A stretch of 64,000 nt of DNA from Syntrophorhabdaceae bacterium (GCA_017992765.1 JAGOOA010000001.1:64472-128471); one strand, 5' to 3'; shown: positions 49,840-59,051, numbered from the stretch's first letter. Program-made: numbers and translations. The notes: generated by a model from the sequence alone, not told the origin.

Positions 49840-50703
49840 ATGGGTTTTTTCAGCAGAAAAGATAAAACAAAGAAGCCGCACAAAGAGATCGACATCCAGC
49901 GGGAGATCAAAAGGGCGGAGAAGGACGAATCCCTCTGGATCAAGTGCAGCTCCTGCCAGGACCTCCTCTACAGAAAAGAGGTGGAGAGGAACCAGCACGT
50001 GTGCCCCAAGTGCCTCTACCATTTTCCTATCAACGTCGATGTAAGGGTCGCGCTGATGTTCGACAAGGGGAGCTTCTCGGAGCTCTACAAGGAAGTTGAG
50101 CCCGTCGACTTTCTCAAGTTCAAGGATACCAAGCCATATAAGGCAAGGCTCATCGAAACGAAAGAGACGACCAAAAGAAGCGACGCGATGATGTGCGGAA
50201 AGGCCGTCATCAACGGCCTCGAGGTGCTGACGGCGATCTTCGATTTTAACTTCATGGGCGGCAGCCTGGGCTCTGTTGTGGGCGAGAAGATCACGAGGAC
50301 GCTCGAACAAGGGGCACAGGATAAACTGCCGGTCATTCTCTTCTGCTCATCGGGCGGCGCACGGATGCAGGAAGGCATTATGTCTCTCATGCAGATGTCA
50401 AAGGTTTCAGGCGCTATATACAACCTCAAGTCCCATGGCGTTCCGTATATAACGGTCCTGACCGACCCCACGCTGGGCGGCGTCACGGCAAGCATGGGCA
50501 TGCTGGGCGACGTTATCATAGCAGAGCCAAAGGCGATGATCGGATTTGCCGGCCCGAGGGTCATCAAAGAAACTATTAAAGAAGAACTTCCCCATGGGTT
50601 CCAGAGGGCGGAATATCTCCTTGAACATGGGATGATAGATATGATAGTGCCAAGAAAAGAGCTGAAAAAAAGACTCCACACATTACTTTCACATATAACA
50701 TGA
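49840..50703 (+). CDS. accD: Acetyl-CoA carboxylase carboxyltransferase subunit beta
   Basis: A 287-residue subunit that transfers carboxyl from biotin to acetyl-CoA, making malonyl-CoA. The N-terminal zinc ribbon has CSSC near 43 and CPKC near 62. The crotonase-like core has GSLGSVVGEKITR, the CoA-pocket CSSGGARMQEGIMSLMQMSK and TDPTLGGVTASMGMLGDV. AccA is not in the window. The stop overlaps the folC start by 4 bp, the common accD-folC pair. Confidence 0.97.
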   Translation: MGFFSRKDKTKKPHKEIDIQREIKRAEKDESLWIKCSSCQDLLYRKEVERNQHVCPKCLYHFPINVDVRVALMFDKGSFSELYKEVEPVDFLKFKDTKPYKARLIETKETTKRSDAMMCGKAVINGLEVLTAIFDFNFMGGSLGSVVGEKITRTLEQGAQDKLPVILFCSSGGARMQEGIMSLMQMSKVSGAIYNLKSHGVPYITVLTDPTLGGVTASMGMLGDVIIAEPKAMIGFAGPRVIKETIKEELPHGFQRAEYLLEHGMIDMIVPRKELKKRLHTLLSHIT

Positions 50704-51965
50704 AAGATTTTTCCTCCACCCTGGAGTACCTCTACGGGCTCGAAAAGTTTGGGATGGTATTCGGGCTTGAAAATATTTCGTGGTTACTCGACATAATGGG
50801 AAACCCCCATAGGGCGCTGAAGGCGGTCCACATTGCGGGCACCAACGGCAAAGGCTCCGTAGCGGCCATGATCGCCGGCATGCTCAGGGAAGAAGGCTAT
50901 TCTGCGGGCGCCTATACGTCTCCCCACCTCCTGTCATTCACCGAAAGGATCACGGTGAATGGAGAGGAGATCCGCGAAGAGGAGGTTGTTGAGCTCACGG
51001 AACGTCTCCGCGAAGAGATACAGAAAAAAGACAAAAACAGGTTTTTCACCTTTTTCGATTTTACCACAGCCATTGCCTTCGGGTATTTCAGGAAAAAAAA
51101 AGTGGACATTGCGGTGATCGAGACAGGGCTCGGAGGAAGGCTTGACTCGACAAACGTCATCGAACCGCTGGTAAGCGTCATTACCAACATTGCCTTTGAT
51201 CATACTGCCTATCTCGGCAATACTATTGAGGCCATCGCCAGGGAAAAGGCAGGCATTATCAAGAAAGGTGCGCCGGTTGTAACTGGAGCGGCAGATGTCC
51301 CGCTGGACATTATCTCTGAGGCTGCAGGAGGTGTCGGAAGCCCCGTTTACAGCCTCGGGAGAGATTTTTCCTATCAAAAGACCGGGGAACAGGTCATGTC
51401 TTACCGGGGCCCCTCAAGGGCGTTCGAAGGCGTCCTGGTAAATATGAAAGGCGACCACCAGCTTGCAAACAGCGCCATTGCTCTCTGTGCCGTTGACGTT
51501 CTCTCGACCGCCGGTTTTCCCGTCCGGGACAAGGCGATATTTGCCTCCCTGTCCGGTATCCGGTGTCAGGGGAGGCTGGAAGAGGTGAAGCAAAGGCCGA
51601 CGGTCCTCATTGACGGGGCGCATAACCCCGGCGGCATCCACGTCCTCGTGGAGTTTATAAAGGCCCGCTACGGGGACAGGAAAAAAATTCTCATTTTTGG
51701 TGTCATGAAGGATAAAGAGTATGATAGAATGCTTCAAGAGATCGTACCATCAGTAGATACGGCAATATTGACAAAACCTGCTACAGAAAGAGCATTGGCG
51801 CCATCTCTGATGAAAACATACGCGAAAGGCGCGATCGTCGCGGAAGACATAAGGAGCGCGCTGAAGATGGCAAAAGCCCTCTCAGGAGAGAACGACCTGA
51901 TACTTGTGACAGGTTCTTTTTACACTATCGGCGAGGCGAAGGCGATCATTCATGATATCTTTTAA
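50700..51965 (+). CDS. folC: Folylpolyglutamate synthase / dihydrofolate synthase
   Basis: A 421-residue Mur-ligase-like ATPase that adds glutamate to folates (and often to dihydropteroate). HIAGTNGKGSVAAMIAGML near 42-60 is the P-loop, followed by SPHLLSFTERI, ETGLGGRLDSTN, ITNIAFDHTAYLG and DGAHNPGG. Its start overlaps accD and its end overlaps lptD by 14 bp, giving one tight unit of lipid, folate and envelope genes. Confidence 0.96.
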   Translation: MKDFSSTLEYLYGLEKFGMVFGLENISWLLDIMGNPHRALKAVHIAGTNGKGSVAAMIAGMLREEGYSAGAYTSPHLLSFTERITVNGEEIREEEVVELTERLREEIQKKDKNRFFTFFDFTTAIAFGYFRKKKVDIAVIETGLGGRLDSTNVIEPLVSVITNIAFDHTAYLGNTIEAIAREKAGIIKKGAPVVTGAADVPLDIISEAAGGVGSPVYSLGRDFSYQKTGEQVMSYRGPSRAFEGVLVNMKGDHQLANSAIALCAVDVLSTAGFPVRDKAIFASLSGIRCQGRLEEVKQRPTVLIDGAHNPGGIHVLVEFIKARYGDRKKILIFGVMKDKEYDRMLQEIVPSVDTAILTKPATERALAPSLMKTYAKGAIVAEDIRSALKMAKALSGENDLILVTGSFYTIGEAKAIIHDIF

Positions 51966-53994
51966 AGGTAAATTCATCATCCTTCTGTTTCTTCTTGTCC
52001 CGTTGTGCCTTCATGGGAAGCAGTTCGATTACAAGGTCTCTTTTGATGCGCCGATCGACATAGCGGCCATGTTCGTCGAATATAACCGCGAAAAGAGCAC
52101 GTACGTTGCCAAAGGCAAGGTCGACCTCAGGGAAGGCGCCCGGATCCTGAATGCGGATTACGTTCTTTTCGACGAAAAGACGCAGGATATCTTCGCTGAA
52201 GGGAATGTGATCTTCCAGGACGAAGGGGACCGCATCGAGTGCCAGAAGCTGCAGATCAACCTCATCTCTAAAAAAGGCAAGATAGACAGCGGGAGGATCT
52301 ACATTCAGAAGGGCAACTTCCATATTACCGGCGAAGAGATCGAAAAGGTCGGCGAGGCACAGTATACGATCAAGAAAGGCGAGTTCACCACCTGCGGCTG
52401 GGAGGACCCTGCCTGGAAATTCTCAGCACAGAACGTTGATGTTACCGTTGAGGGATACGCAAAAACGAAGGGCACAAAATTCTATATCAAGGATACCCCC
52501 GTTTTTTACCTGCCCTGGGGCATCTTTCCGGTCAAGACCGAGAGGCAGTCGGGGTTGCTTATGCCGGGATTTGCAGTTTCGTCAAGAAATGGCATGCTCA
52601 TCAATACATCCTATTTCTGGGCCATATCAAAAGACAAGGACGCCACCTTCTTCCTTGACTACCTTGGCGACAGGGGCATCAAGCCGGGCGTCGAGTTCAG
52701 GTATGCCCCCAGGGAAGACATGAAGGGGGTATGGGATTACTCGATCATCAGCGACAGGGCATACGACGGCACGCGCTGGCAGTTGCGGGGCCAGCACGAA
52801 CAGGTATTCATGCAGAACATAGCGCTGAAAGCGAACCTCCGCTTTATCTCCGACAACGACTACCTGAAAGATTTCGGCACGATGGCAGCTGAAAGGAGCG
52901 AAACGCTGATAAAATCCACGGCCTTCGTGGAGGTCCCCGTGAAAAAGTCCCTCCTTACAGCAGAAGTGGCCAACTTCAGGAACCTTCTTTCCGACGATAA
53001 CAATAGATCCACATTTCAATACTACCCCCATGCCTCTTTCTTCACGGAGTATATCCCGTTCCTGGAAGGGAAGGCCTACACGGACCTCGTAACGGACTAT
53101 ACGTCCTTTTACAGGGACAAGGGCGATAAAGTTTCACGGATGGGGATCGAACCGCGGCTCCGGGTGCCCTATTCCTGGAACGGCATCAATTTCCTTGTCA
53201 ACGGCACCCTGATGGAAACGGCGTACCTTATCAACCGTGCCGGCGGCAGCAGCAGCGATACGGAACATCGCAACACATTCAGGATCGAGGGGGACGCGAA
53301 CGTCCAGTTCATGAGGTACTATTATACCGACCTGCTGGACCTGGGGGAGATGCACAGCGTGATAAAACCCGTGGTAAAGTATAATTTTATCCCCAATACG
53401 TCTTTCACCGATCTGCCCAACATAGACCCCTATGATCGTATGTACCAGACCAATACGATCACCTATTCGCTGAACCATTATCTGAACTCAACCTCCGAAG
53501 GGTGGCAGCGGGAGCTGTCTCTTTTTGAGATATCCCAGACCTACGGGCTTTCGGGAGGGCTGCGCCCCTCAGAGCTCTATAAGGGTTCCGGCGGCAGGCT
53601 CTCGGATGTTGACGCCCGGCTGACCTTATATCCTACGGCCAACCTGAGCTACTCCAACGAGGCGCAGATCAGCACCTCAGGGGAAGGGCTGAAGACCATA
53701 CGGAACGGCTTCAATTACGTGAAGCCCAACATATACAATATGAACCTTTCTCATAATTATACGGCGGACTTAAACAACGAGGTCTTTCTCGACCTTGGCG
53801 GCATATATAAATACTTCCAGGGAAGGTACCAGATACGCTACACGTTCAAGGAGTCAGAGTGGATCGAAACATTGTATCAGCTCAGGTATATGCCTGGATG
53901 CTGGGGCACAACATTGACGCTTATGCAATCGAAAAGGCCCAACGATACGACCATCAGGATATCCTTTGATCTGGCGGGGATCACGACAAAGTAG
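51952..53994 (+). CDS. lptD: LPS-assembly outer-membrane protein LptD
   Basis: A 680-residue outer-membrane protein that inserts lipopolysaccharide. A signal peptide (about 1-24, FIILLFLLVPLCLHG) is followed by an OstA/LptA-like beta-jellyroll (about 40-170, with AKGKVDLREGARILNADYVLFDEKTQ). The LptD signature DTPVFYLPWGIFPVKTERQSG comes next, and then a beta-barrel rich in alternating Tyr and Phe. One Cys in each half (TTCGW and MPGCWG) could form the long-range disulphide known in LptD. Start codon ATG at 51952 inside folC. Confidence 0.94.
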   Translation: MISFKGKFIILLFLLVPLCLHGKQFDYKVSFDAPIDIAAMFVEYNREKSTYVAKGKVDLREGARILNADYVLFDEKTQDIFAEGNVIFQDEGDRIECQKLQINLISKKGKIDSGRIYIQKGNFHITGEEIEKVGEAQYTIKKGEFTTCGWEDPAWKFSAQNVDVTVEGYAKTKGTKFYIKDTPVFYLPWGIFPVKTERQSGLLMPGFAVSSRNGMLINTSYFWAISKDKDATFFLDYLGDRGIKPGVEFRYAPREDMKGVWDYSIISDRAYDGTRWQLRGQHEQVFMQNIALKANLRFISDNDYLKDFGTMAAERSETLIKSTAFVEVPVKKSLLTAEVANFRNLLSDDNNRSTFQYYPHASFFTEYIPFLEGKAYTDLVTDYTSFYRDKGDKVSRMGIEPRLRVPYSWNGINFLVNGTLMETAYLINRAGGSSSDTEHRNTFRIEGDANVQFMRYYYTDLLDLGEMHSVIKPVVKYNFIPNTSFTDLPNIDPYDRMYQTNTITYSLNHYLNSTSEGWQRELSLFEISQTYGLSGGLRPSELYKGSGGRLSDVDARLTLYPTANLSYSNEAQISTSGEGLKTIRNGFNYVKPNIYNMNLSHNYTADLNNEVFLDLGGIYKYFQGRYQIRYTFKESEWIETLYQLRYMPGCWGTTLTLMQSKRPNDTTIRISFDLAGITTK

Positions 53995-54006
53995 GAGGAA
54001 GGACGC

Positions 54007-54735
54007 ATGAAAGGAATTATTCTTGCCGGTGGTCTCGGAACAAGGCTGCACCCGCTTACGAAGATCACCAACAAGCATCTCCTGCCTATATACGGCAACC
54101 CGATGATATACTATCCTATCGGAACGCTCATCAACGCGGGCATCACTGATATCATGATCGTAACCGGAGGAAACTATGCCGGAGATTTTTTGAGGCTTCT
54201 GGGAAACGGCAAGGAATTTGGATTGCGCCATATCAACTACACCTATCAGGAAGGGGAAGGCGGCATCGCCGCCGCGCTGGCCCTGGCGGAGTATTTCGCC
54301 GAAGGCGAGCCGATATGCGTGGTGCTCGGCGACAATATCATCGAGAAGAATATCATAAGGGCCGTCCACGATTTTAAAAAACAGAAAAAGGGCGCCAAGA
54401 TCCTTTTGAAGGAAGTGCCTGACCCTGAACGGTTTGGCGTGGCGGAGATCGTAAAGGGAAAGCTGGTGGATATCGTTGAAAAGCCGAAGAAGCCCAGGAG
54501 CAACCTTGCCGTCATCGGCATATACATGTACGACGGCCGCGTCTTCGATATCGTGAAGACGCTGAAGCCTTCCGACAGGGGGGAGCTCGAGATCACCGAT
54601 GTCAACAATGCCTATGTGAAGGAAGGGACCATGGCCTGGGATATGCTGGACGGATGGTGGACAGACGCGGGCACCTTCGAGTCGCTGCTGCGGGCAAGCA
54701 TCCTGGTCTCACAGACAGGAGCGAACAACAAATAG
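54007..54735 (+). CDS. rfbA: Sugar-1-phosphate nucleotidyltransferase, short RmlA (glucose-1-phosphate thymidylyltransferase)
   Basis: A 242-residue nucleotidyltransferase. GIILAGGLGTRLHPLTKITNKHLLPIYG is the activation loop with the catalytic Arg and the Lys typical of thymidylyltransferases, and YQEGEGGIAAALALAE and VVLGDNIIE follow. Shorter than the usual RmlA of about 290 residues, it is the short form that ends soon after GWWTDAGTFESLL. Its ribosome-binding site is AGGAGGA. The four following genes suggest it makes dTDP-glucose for an O-antigen or related deoxysugar. Confidence 0.9.
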   Translation: MKGIILAGGLGTRLHPLTKITNKHLLPIYGNPMIYYPIGTLINAGITDIMIVTGGNYAGDFLRLLGNGKEFGLRHINYTYQEGEGGIAAALALAEYFAEGEPICVVLGDNIIEKNIIRAVHDFKKQKKGAKILLKEVPDPERFGVAEIVKGKLVDIVEKPKKPRSNLAVIGIYMYDGRVFDIVKTLKPSDRGELEITDVNNAYVKEGTMAWDMLDGWWTDAGTFESLLRASILVSQTGANNK

Positions 54736-54808
54736 CACAGTATGATGCATGGCGCATAGCGTTCAGCTCTCAGCTCTTTGCTCTATGCTGAATTATACGG
54801 GGGTGGAT

Positions 54809-55264
54809 ATGATAAAGGATCTTGCTACAAAGCAGCTGAAGTATATCCCTGATGAGCGGGGCCGCTTGATGGAGATCCTGCGGAACGATGAAGACCTGTT
54901 CGCCGGCTTCGGCCAGGTATACCTTACCACCACCTATCCCCATGTTGTGAAGGCCTGGCATTATCACCAGGGACAGGACGACTTCATCGTCTGCATAAAA
55001 GGGATGATCAAGCTTGCCCTCTATGACAACAGGGACGGGTCGCCGACAAAAGGAGAAATAAATGAGTTTTTCATCGGCGATTTTAACCCCATGCTCGTCA
55101 GGGTGCCGAAAATGGTCTTTCACGGATGGAAATGTATAAGCGAAGACGAGGCGATCATCATCAATATCCCCACGGTGCCGTACAACAGGGCAAAGCCCGA
55201 CGAGTTCAGGGTCGACCCCCATGTCAACGATATACCCTACTCATGGGACAGAAAAGATGGCTGA
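54809..55264 (+). CDS. rfbC: dTDP-4-dehydrorhamnose 3,5-epimerase family protein (RmlC-like cupin)
   Basis: A 151-residue cupin of the RmlC family. DERGRLMEILRNDEDLFAGFGQVYLTTTYP is the conserved N-terminal half. The catalytic region reads VVKAWHYHQGQDDFIVCIKG, where classic RmlC has RGLHxQ, so this is a divergent or shorter sub-family and may have lost or changed one epimerisation. The start at 54809 follows GGGGGTGGAT; the longer frame begins with intergenic repeat words. It overlaps rfbB by 8 bp. Confidence 0.82.
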   Translation: MIKDLATKQLKYIPDERGRLMEILRNDEDLFAGFGQVYLTTTYPHVVKAWHYHQGQDDFIVCIKGMIKLALYDNRDGSPTKGEINEFFIGDFNPMLVRVPKMVFHGWKCISEDEAIIINIPTVPYNRAKPDEFRVDPHVNDIPYSWDRKDG

Positions 55265-56270
55265 CCCGCGTATCCTCGTAACCGGCGGCTGCGGCTTCAT
55301 CGGGTCGAATTTCGTGCGCTATATGCTTTCGCACTATCCGTACAATATCGTCAACCTGGACAAGCTGACCTATGCAGGGAACCTTGAAAACCTCGAAGGC
55401 ATCGAGGGGGACAGCCGCTACAGATTTGTGAAAGGCGATATCGGCAGCATATCCGATGTGGAAAAGGCCTTTGAGCCGCCCGTGGAAGCTGTGATCAATT
55501 TTGCCGCAGAGTCCCACGTCGACAGGAGCATTATCGACCCTGACGCGTTCATCAAGACCAATATCAACGGGACCTTCAACCTCCTTGAGATGGCACGGAA
55601 AAGGAAGACGAGGCTTTTTATTCAGGTATCCACCGACGAAGTTTACGGCTCTCTCGGCGAAACGGGCAGATTCCGGGAGGATACGCCCATGGCGCCCAAC
55701 AGCCCCTACTCCGCGTCGAAGGCATCGGCGGACATGCTTGCCATGGCGTACCATACAACATACGGAATGCCCGTCATCATTACGCGCTGTTCAAATAATT
55801 ACGGCCCGTACCAGTTCCCGGAGAAGCTCATCCCGCTGATAATAACGAATGCCCTCGCGGATATTGAATTGCCGGTATACGGCGACGGCATGAACGTCAG
55901 GGACTGGATCCACGTAGAGGACCACTGCAGGGCCATCGATACGGTCTTTCAGCGGGGCGTTCCCGGCAACGTCTATAATATCGGCGGCGAGAACGAGAGG
56001 ACGAATATAGAGATCGTCAGGCTTATCCTTAAGGTCCTCGGAAAGCCTGAGGCGCTTATCCGCTTCGTTGCCGACAGGCCCGGCCATGATCGCCGGTACG
56101 CCATCGACTCCACAAAGCTCAAAAATGAACTGGGCTTCCAGACAAAAACGGATTTCGCCGACGGCATGAAGGCGACGGTACGGTGGTATATTGACAACAG
56201 GAAATGGTGGGAGAGGATCAAGAGCGGGGCCTACCTGGAATACTACAATAGGATGTATGGAAATCGATGA
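55257..56270 (+). CDS. rfbB: dTDP-glucose 4,6-dehydratase
   Basis: A 337-residue extended short-chain dehydrogenase. GGCGFIGSNFVRYML at 9-23 binds NAD. AAESHVDRSI, STDEVYGSLG and YSASKASADML (catalytic Tyr and Lys) follow, then TRCSNNYGPYQFPEKLIP and the dehydratase end block GHDRRYAID. It makes the 4-keto-6-deoxy intermediate from dTDP-glucose. Translationally coupled to its neighbours on both sides. Confidence 0.96.
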   Translation: MADPRILVTGGCGFIGSNFVRYMLSHYPYNIVNLDKLTYAGNLENLEGIEGDSRYRFVKGDIGSISDVEKAFEPPVEAVINFAAESHVDRSIIDPDAFIKTNINGTFNLLEMARKRKTRLFIQVSTDEVYGSLGETGRFREDTPMAPNSPYSASKASADMLAMAYHTTYGMPVIITRCSNNYGPYQFPEKLIPLIITNALADIELPVYGDGMNVRDWIHVEDHCRAIDTVFQRGVPGNVYNIGGENERTNIEIVRLILKVLGKPEALIRFVADRPGHDRRYAIDSTKLKNELGFQTKTDFADGMKATVRWYIDNRKWWERIKSGAYLEYYNRMYGNR

Positions 56271-57127
56271 AGGTTCTTTTCGCCGGCGGTAAAGGCCTTC
56301 TCGGAACTAATATCATCCCCCTTTTGAAGAACAGGTTCGATGTTGTCAGCCTCGATATCGACGAATGGGACATTGCGGACCGCAAGGCCGGTGAAGCGGT
56401 CGTCGCCCGCGAGAGGCCCGACGCGCTGGTCAATTGTGCCGCCGTGACGGATGTGGACGGCTGCGAGGACAAAAGGGAGCTTGCGGAAAAGGTAAACAGC
56501 CGCGGGGCGGCGATCATCGCCGACATCTGCAGCGAGCACCGCATCAAGCTTGTCCATATCAGCACCGACTACGTCTTTGACGGCACGAAAACCCTGCCGT
56601 ACACCGAAGAAGACACGCCGAACCCGATCTCCTTCTACGGCAAGACAAAATTATGGGGCGAGGAGCAGGTCCTCGCAAAGGCCCCCTCTTCCCTCATCAT
56701 CAGGAGCCAGTGGCTCTACGGAGAGGGCGGCCGGCATTTCATATCCAAGGTAATAGAGATCGCCAGGGAAAGGGGCAGCATCGAGGTGGTCGACGACCAG
56801 AGGGGGTCGCCGACATACGCGAAAGACATCGCGGAGCCGCTTTCCATTCTCATTGAAAAAGGAGAGTCGGGGATCTACCATATTTGCAACGACGGTTCCT
56901 GCACCTGGTACGAGCTGGCGCAGGAGATTTTTATGGCCCTCGGGATGGATATCCAGGTAACGGCGGTCTCTTCGCAGGCGCTTAACAGGAAGGCAGCGAG
57001 GCCTGCTTACTCTGTCTTCGATACAAAAAAGGTCCGGGACGCCACCGGTATTATCATGCGAAGCTGGCAGGAGGCACTGAGGGAATACTTATCTGTTCAA
57101 CGTTCTATGTTCAACGTTCAACGTTAG
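56267..57127 (+). CDS. rfbD: dTDP-4-dehydrorhamnose reductase
   Basis: A 286-residue reductase that completes dTDP-rhamnose. GGKGLLGTNIIPLL is the nucleotide loop, VNCAAVTDVDGCE and STDYVFDG follow, YGKTKLWGEE holds catalytic Tyr and Lys, and IRSQWLYG and DQRGSPTYAKD are family blocks. The last dozen residues (SVQRSMFNVQR) are encoded by a tandem GTTCAACGTT repeat that also continues past the stop, so the natural C-terminus seems to have been replaced or extended by repeat DNA. Confidence 0.94.
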   Translation: MKVLFAGGKGLLGTNIIPLLKNRFDVVSLDIDEWDIADRKAGEAVVARERPDALVNCAAVTDVDGCEDKRELAEKVNSRGAAIIADICSEHRIKLVHISTDYVFDGTKTLPYTEEDTPNPISFYGKTKLWGEEQVLAKAPSSLIIRSQWLYGEGGRHFISKVIEIARERGSIEVVDDQRGSPTYAKDIAEPLSILIEKGESGIYHICNDGSCTWYELAQEIFMALGMDIQVTAVSSQALNRKAARPAYSVFDTKKVRDATGIIMRSWQEALREYLSVQRSMFNVQR

Positions 57128-57210
57128 AACAAAAAAAGACCAGATAGACTAAATGGACCAGACAGACCGGGTTCATAGCTGATCGCTGAAAGCTGATAGC
57201 TGTTTGATAT
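57087..57210. repeat. GTTCAACGTT tandem words and CAGATAGAC words at the end of rfbD
   Basis: GTTCAACGTTCTATGTTCAA and GTTCAACGTTAG (57097-57128) cover the rfbD stop. GACCAGATAGACTAAATGGA and CCAGACAGACCGG follow, and then a TGATCGCTGAAAGCTGATAG word (57181-57200) of the 75-bp element family. Confidence 0.55.
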
Positions 57211-57222
57211 GGTATTTACATT

Positions 57223-57927
57223 ATGAAGCTGATCTTTTTTTCCGACACCCACCTCACGGACAAGAGCTTTGACAAGATGAGGTATGTCAAAAACTTCCTC
57301 GACGATGCCTGCGAGGATGCCGATAAGGTCTTCGTCCTCGGCGATCTCTTCGAGTTCTATCATGGGTACGACGGGTATATCTATCCCTGCTACGCGGGTA
57401 TTGTTGATTCGCTGAAAAGGCTCGTGGAGAAGGGAAAAGAGGTCTGCCTGCTTGAGGGAAACCACGAGTTCGGGATGGGAGGATTTTTCCAGGCACAGAC
57501 GGGCATCATCTGCGCGAAGGAGATGACGATCGATGTTGAGGGAAAGAGGACGTACGTAGCCCATGGACACAGGTTCGACGCATTCTGCCTTGGAAACATT
57601 CTGAAAACGCCGGCCATTTACGCGATTATGGATCTTTTCGGCCCTGCCATGACGTGGAAGATAGCCATGGCGATGCGGATATTCCTCTCAAAGAAGAAAA
57701 AGCCTTACAGCGCTAAGGTCATGGAGGCATTCAGAAGGTATGCGCGGTCAAAACAGGATGAAGGGTACGACGCGGTTGTCCTCGCCCACTCCCACATACC
57801 GGACATCACGTCCCATGTCATCGACGGCAGGGAAAAGGTCTACCTGAACACCGGCGACTTCATCGAGCATGGGAGCTACGGGGAGTATACAACCGGATAC
57901 GGCTTTCAGCTCAAGCGCTACGGCTAA
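57223..57927 (+). CDS. LpxH-like metallophosphoesterase (UDP-2,3-diacylglucosamine hydrolase type)
   Basis: A 234-residue calcineurin-fold phosphoesterase. The metal motifs are in order: FFSDTHLTD near 7, GDLFEFYHG near 44, LEGNHEFGM near 83, AHGHRFD near 114 and AHSHIPD near 187. GDLFEF and the H-x-H end resemble LpxH, which makes lipid X for lipid A, and its place after lptD and the rfb genes fits an envelope role. It could also be another UDP-diacylglucosamine hydrolase or a general phosphoesterase. It converges with the PNPOx-like gene with a 17-bp overlap. Confidence 0.75.
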   Translation: MKLIFFSDTHLTDKSFDKMRYVKNFLDDACEDADKVFVLGDLFEFYHGYDGYIYPCYAGIVDSLKRLVEKGKEVCLLEGNHEFGMGGFFQAQTGIICAKEMTIDVEGKRTYVAHGHRFDAFCLGNILKTPAIYAIMDLFGPAMTWKIAMAMRIFLSKKKKPYSAKVMEAFRRYARSKQDEGYDAVVLAHSHIPDITSHVIDGREKVYLNTGDFIEHGSYGEYTTGYGFQLKRYG

Positions 57928-58390
57928 TATTTTCCTTCCCTTTCATCTCCTCTATGTCTATTCTGATAATAGCTGTTATCCTGAGCTTGTCATCCCGGAA
58001 TGAACCATAGCCGCCCTCCGGCTGATACTTGCTCATGAGCAGCTTGAAGGCGTGCAATCGTTCTCCGTCGTCAGTAACGAGCGATGCCCTGCCCTTTATG
58101 ATCACACTTTGGAAAGAGTACGTAGCTTCGCAGGCCTGCGAATGCGCTTCCATATACCCCAACGGCACGTCTGCCTCGAAGCAGACCCGGTTGTCTCTTG
58201 CGATATCTTCTATCTTTTCTCCTTCCTTTGCGGAGTGGAAATATATCTTCATTGCGTCGTAGACAAAATTCAGCGGCTTTATCATGGGGTATCCATCCCC
58301 GCCGACGGTGCCCAGCCTGCCCACGTGGGCCGTCTGGAGAAGATTGATAATAGCATGAATGTCTTGTATCTCTTTTTTGTATTGTCGCAT
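57911..58390 (-). CDS. Pyridoxamine 5'-phosphate oxidase-like flavin-binding protein
   Basis: A 159-residue split-barrel protein of the PNPOx-like/NimA family: AHVGRLGTVGGDGYPMIKPLNFVYDAMKIYFHSAKEGEKIEDI is the characteristic FMN-binding stretch, with VCFEADVPLGY and SVIIKGRASLV following. Such proteins bind FMN or haem and include nitroreductase-like resistance proteins; the reaction is not predictable. It is divergent from the rubrerythrin gene. Confidence 0.88.
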   Translation of the reverse strand: MRQYKKEIQDIHAIINLLQTAHVGRLGTVGGDGYPMIKPLNFVYDAMKIYFHSAKEGEKIEDIARDNRVCFEADVPLGYMEAHSQACEATYSFQSVIIKGRASLVTDDGERLHAFKLLMSKYQPEGGYGSFRDDKLRITAIIRIDIEEMKGKENISRSA

Positions 58391-58458
58391 TGCCTCTGAT
58401 CGAAGATATCACGAACGGACAGAGTTTCCAACCAAATTCACGGGGCCCCCTAAAAACA

Positions 58459-58487
58459 TTGCCAATGCAAGCAATATTCAATATAAT
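58459..58487 (+). promoter_or_regulatory. Sigma70-type promoter of the rubrerythrin-like gene
   Basis: TTGCCA (58459-58464), a 17-bp spacer and a perfect TATAAT (58482-58487). It gives a leader of about 75 bases. Confidence 0.6.
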
Positions 58488-58524
58488 AATGCTGTCAGGG
58501 CATGCGGGACAATGCGGCGACTGC

Positions 58525-58541
58525 GCCGGCATGGTGCCGGC
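58525..58541 (+). promoter_or_regulatory. Hairpin in the leader of the rubrerythrin-like gene
   Basis: GCCGGCA-TGG-TGCCGGC is a perfect 7-bp GC-rich stem with a 3-base loop, inside the transcribed leader and 15 bases before the ribosome-binding site. It could affect RNA stability or translation. Confidence 0.4.
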
Positions 58542-58567
58542 ACGGGAAGAACATAAAGGAGGGGACG

Positions 58568-59050
58568 ATGAATATATTTAAACCGAGCGACATCTTTCAA
58601 TTTGCCATCAGGATCGAGGAGGACGGAGAAATGTTTTATCATAAAGCGGCGCTCATGGCAGAAGATGATGCCACGCGGGATATTTTCAACCGCCTTGCCG
58701 ATGAGGAGATACGACATAAAAGGATATTCACGGACATGCTTGCGACGATAAAGCAGTCAAGCGTTCCTGAAACATATAAGGGTGAATATCTCGCATATCT
58801 CAGGGATTATATAGACGGCAAGGTGATCTTCAAGAAAAACCTCCGCGACGCAGCGCTGCCCGAGATAAAAGATACGCTGTCGGCAATAGACTTTGCCATG
58901 GAACGGGAGATGGACTCCATCCTCTATTACCAGGAGGTGAAGCAATTTCTCGCGGAAAAAGACCGCGTCGAGGTCGATCTCATCATCGAAGAAGAAAGAA
59001 AGCACTTCGCAAAGCTTGCAGAGGCGAGGAAGAAGTATATTGGCTCATAG
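58568..59050 (+). CDS. Rubrerythrin-like ferritin-family protein
   Basis: A 160-residue four-helix ferritin-like protein. Iron ligands fit the pattern of E in IRIEEDGEMFY, EEIRH in ADEEIRHKRIF, E in AMEREMDSILYY and EEERKH in IIEEERKHFAKL. There is no C-terminal rubredoxin domain, so it is the short erythrin type. Typical role: peroxide or oxygen protection in anaerobes. The start at 58568 follows a strong AGGAGGGG. It has its own promoter and is not in an operon. Confidence 0.9.
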   Translation: MNIFKPSDIFQFAIRIEEDGEMFYHKAALMAEDDATRDIFNRLADEEIRHKRIFTDMLATIKQSSVPETYKGEYLAYLRDYIDGKVIFKKNLRDAALPEIKDTLSAIDFAMEREMDSILYYQEVKQFLAEKDRVEVDLIIEEERKHFAKLAEARKKYIGS

Positions 59051-59051
59051 A

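Noticed and set aside
49792..50310. N-terminal extension of the alpha/beta hydrolase frame
   Set aside because: It runs antisense through accD. The hydrolase domain and its ATG start at 49791.
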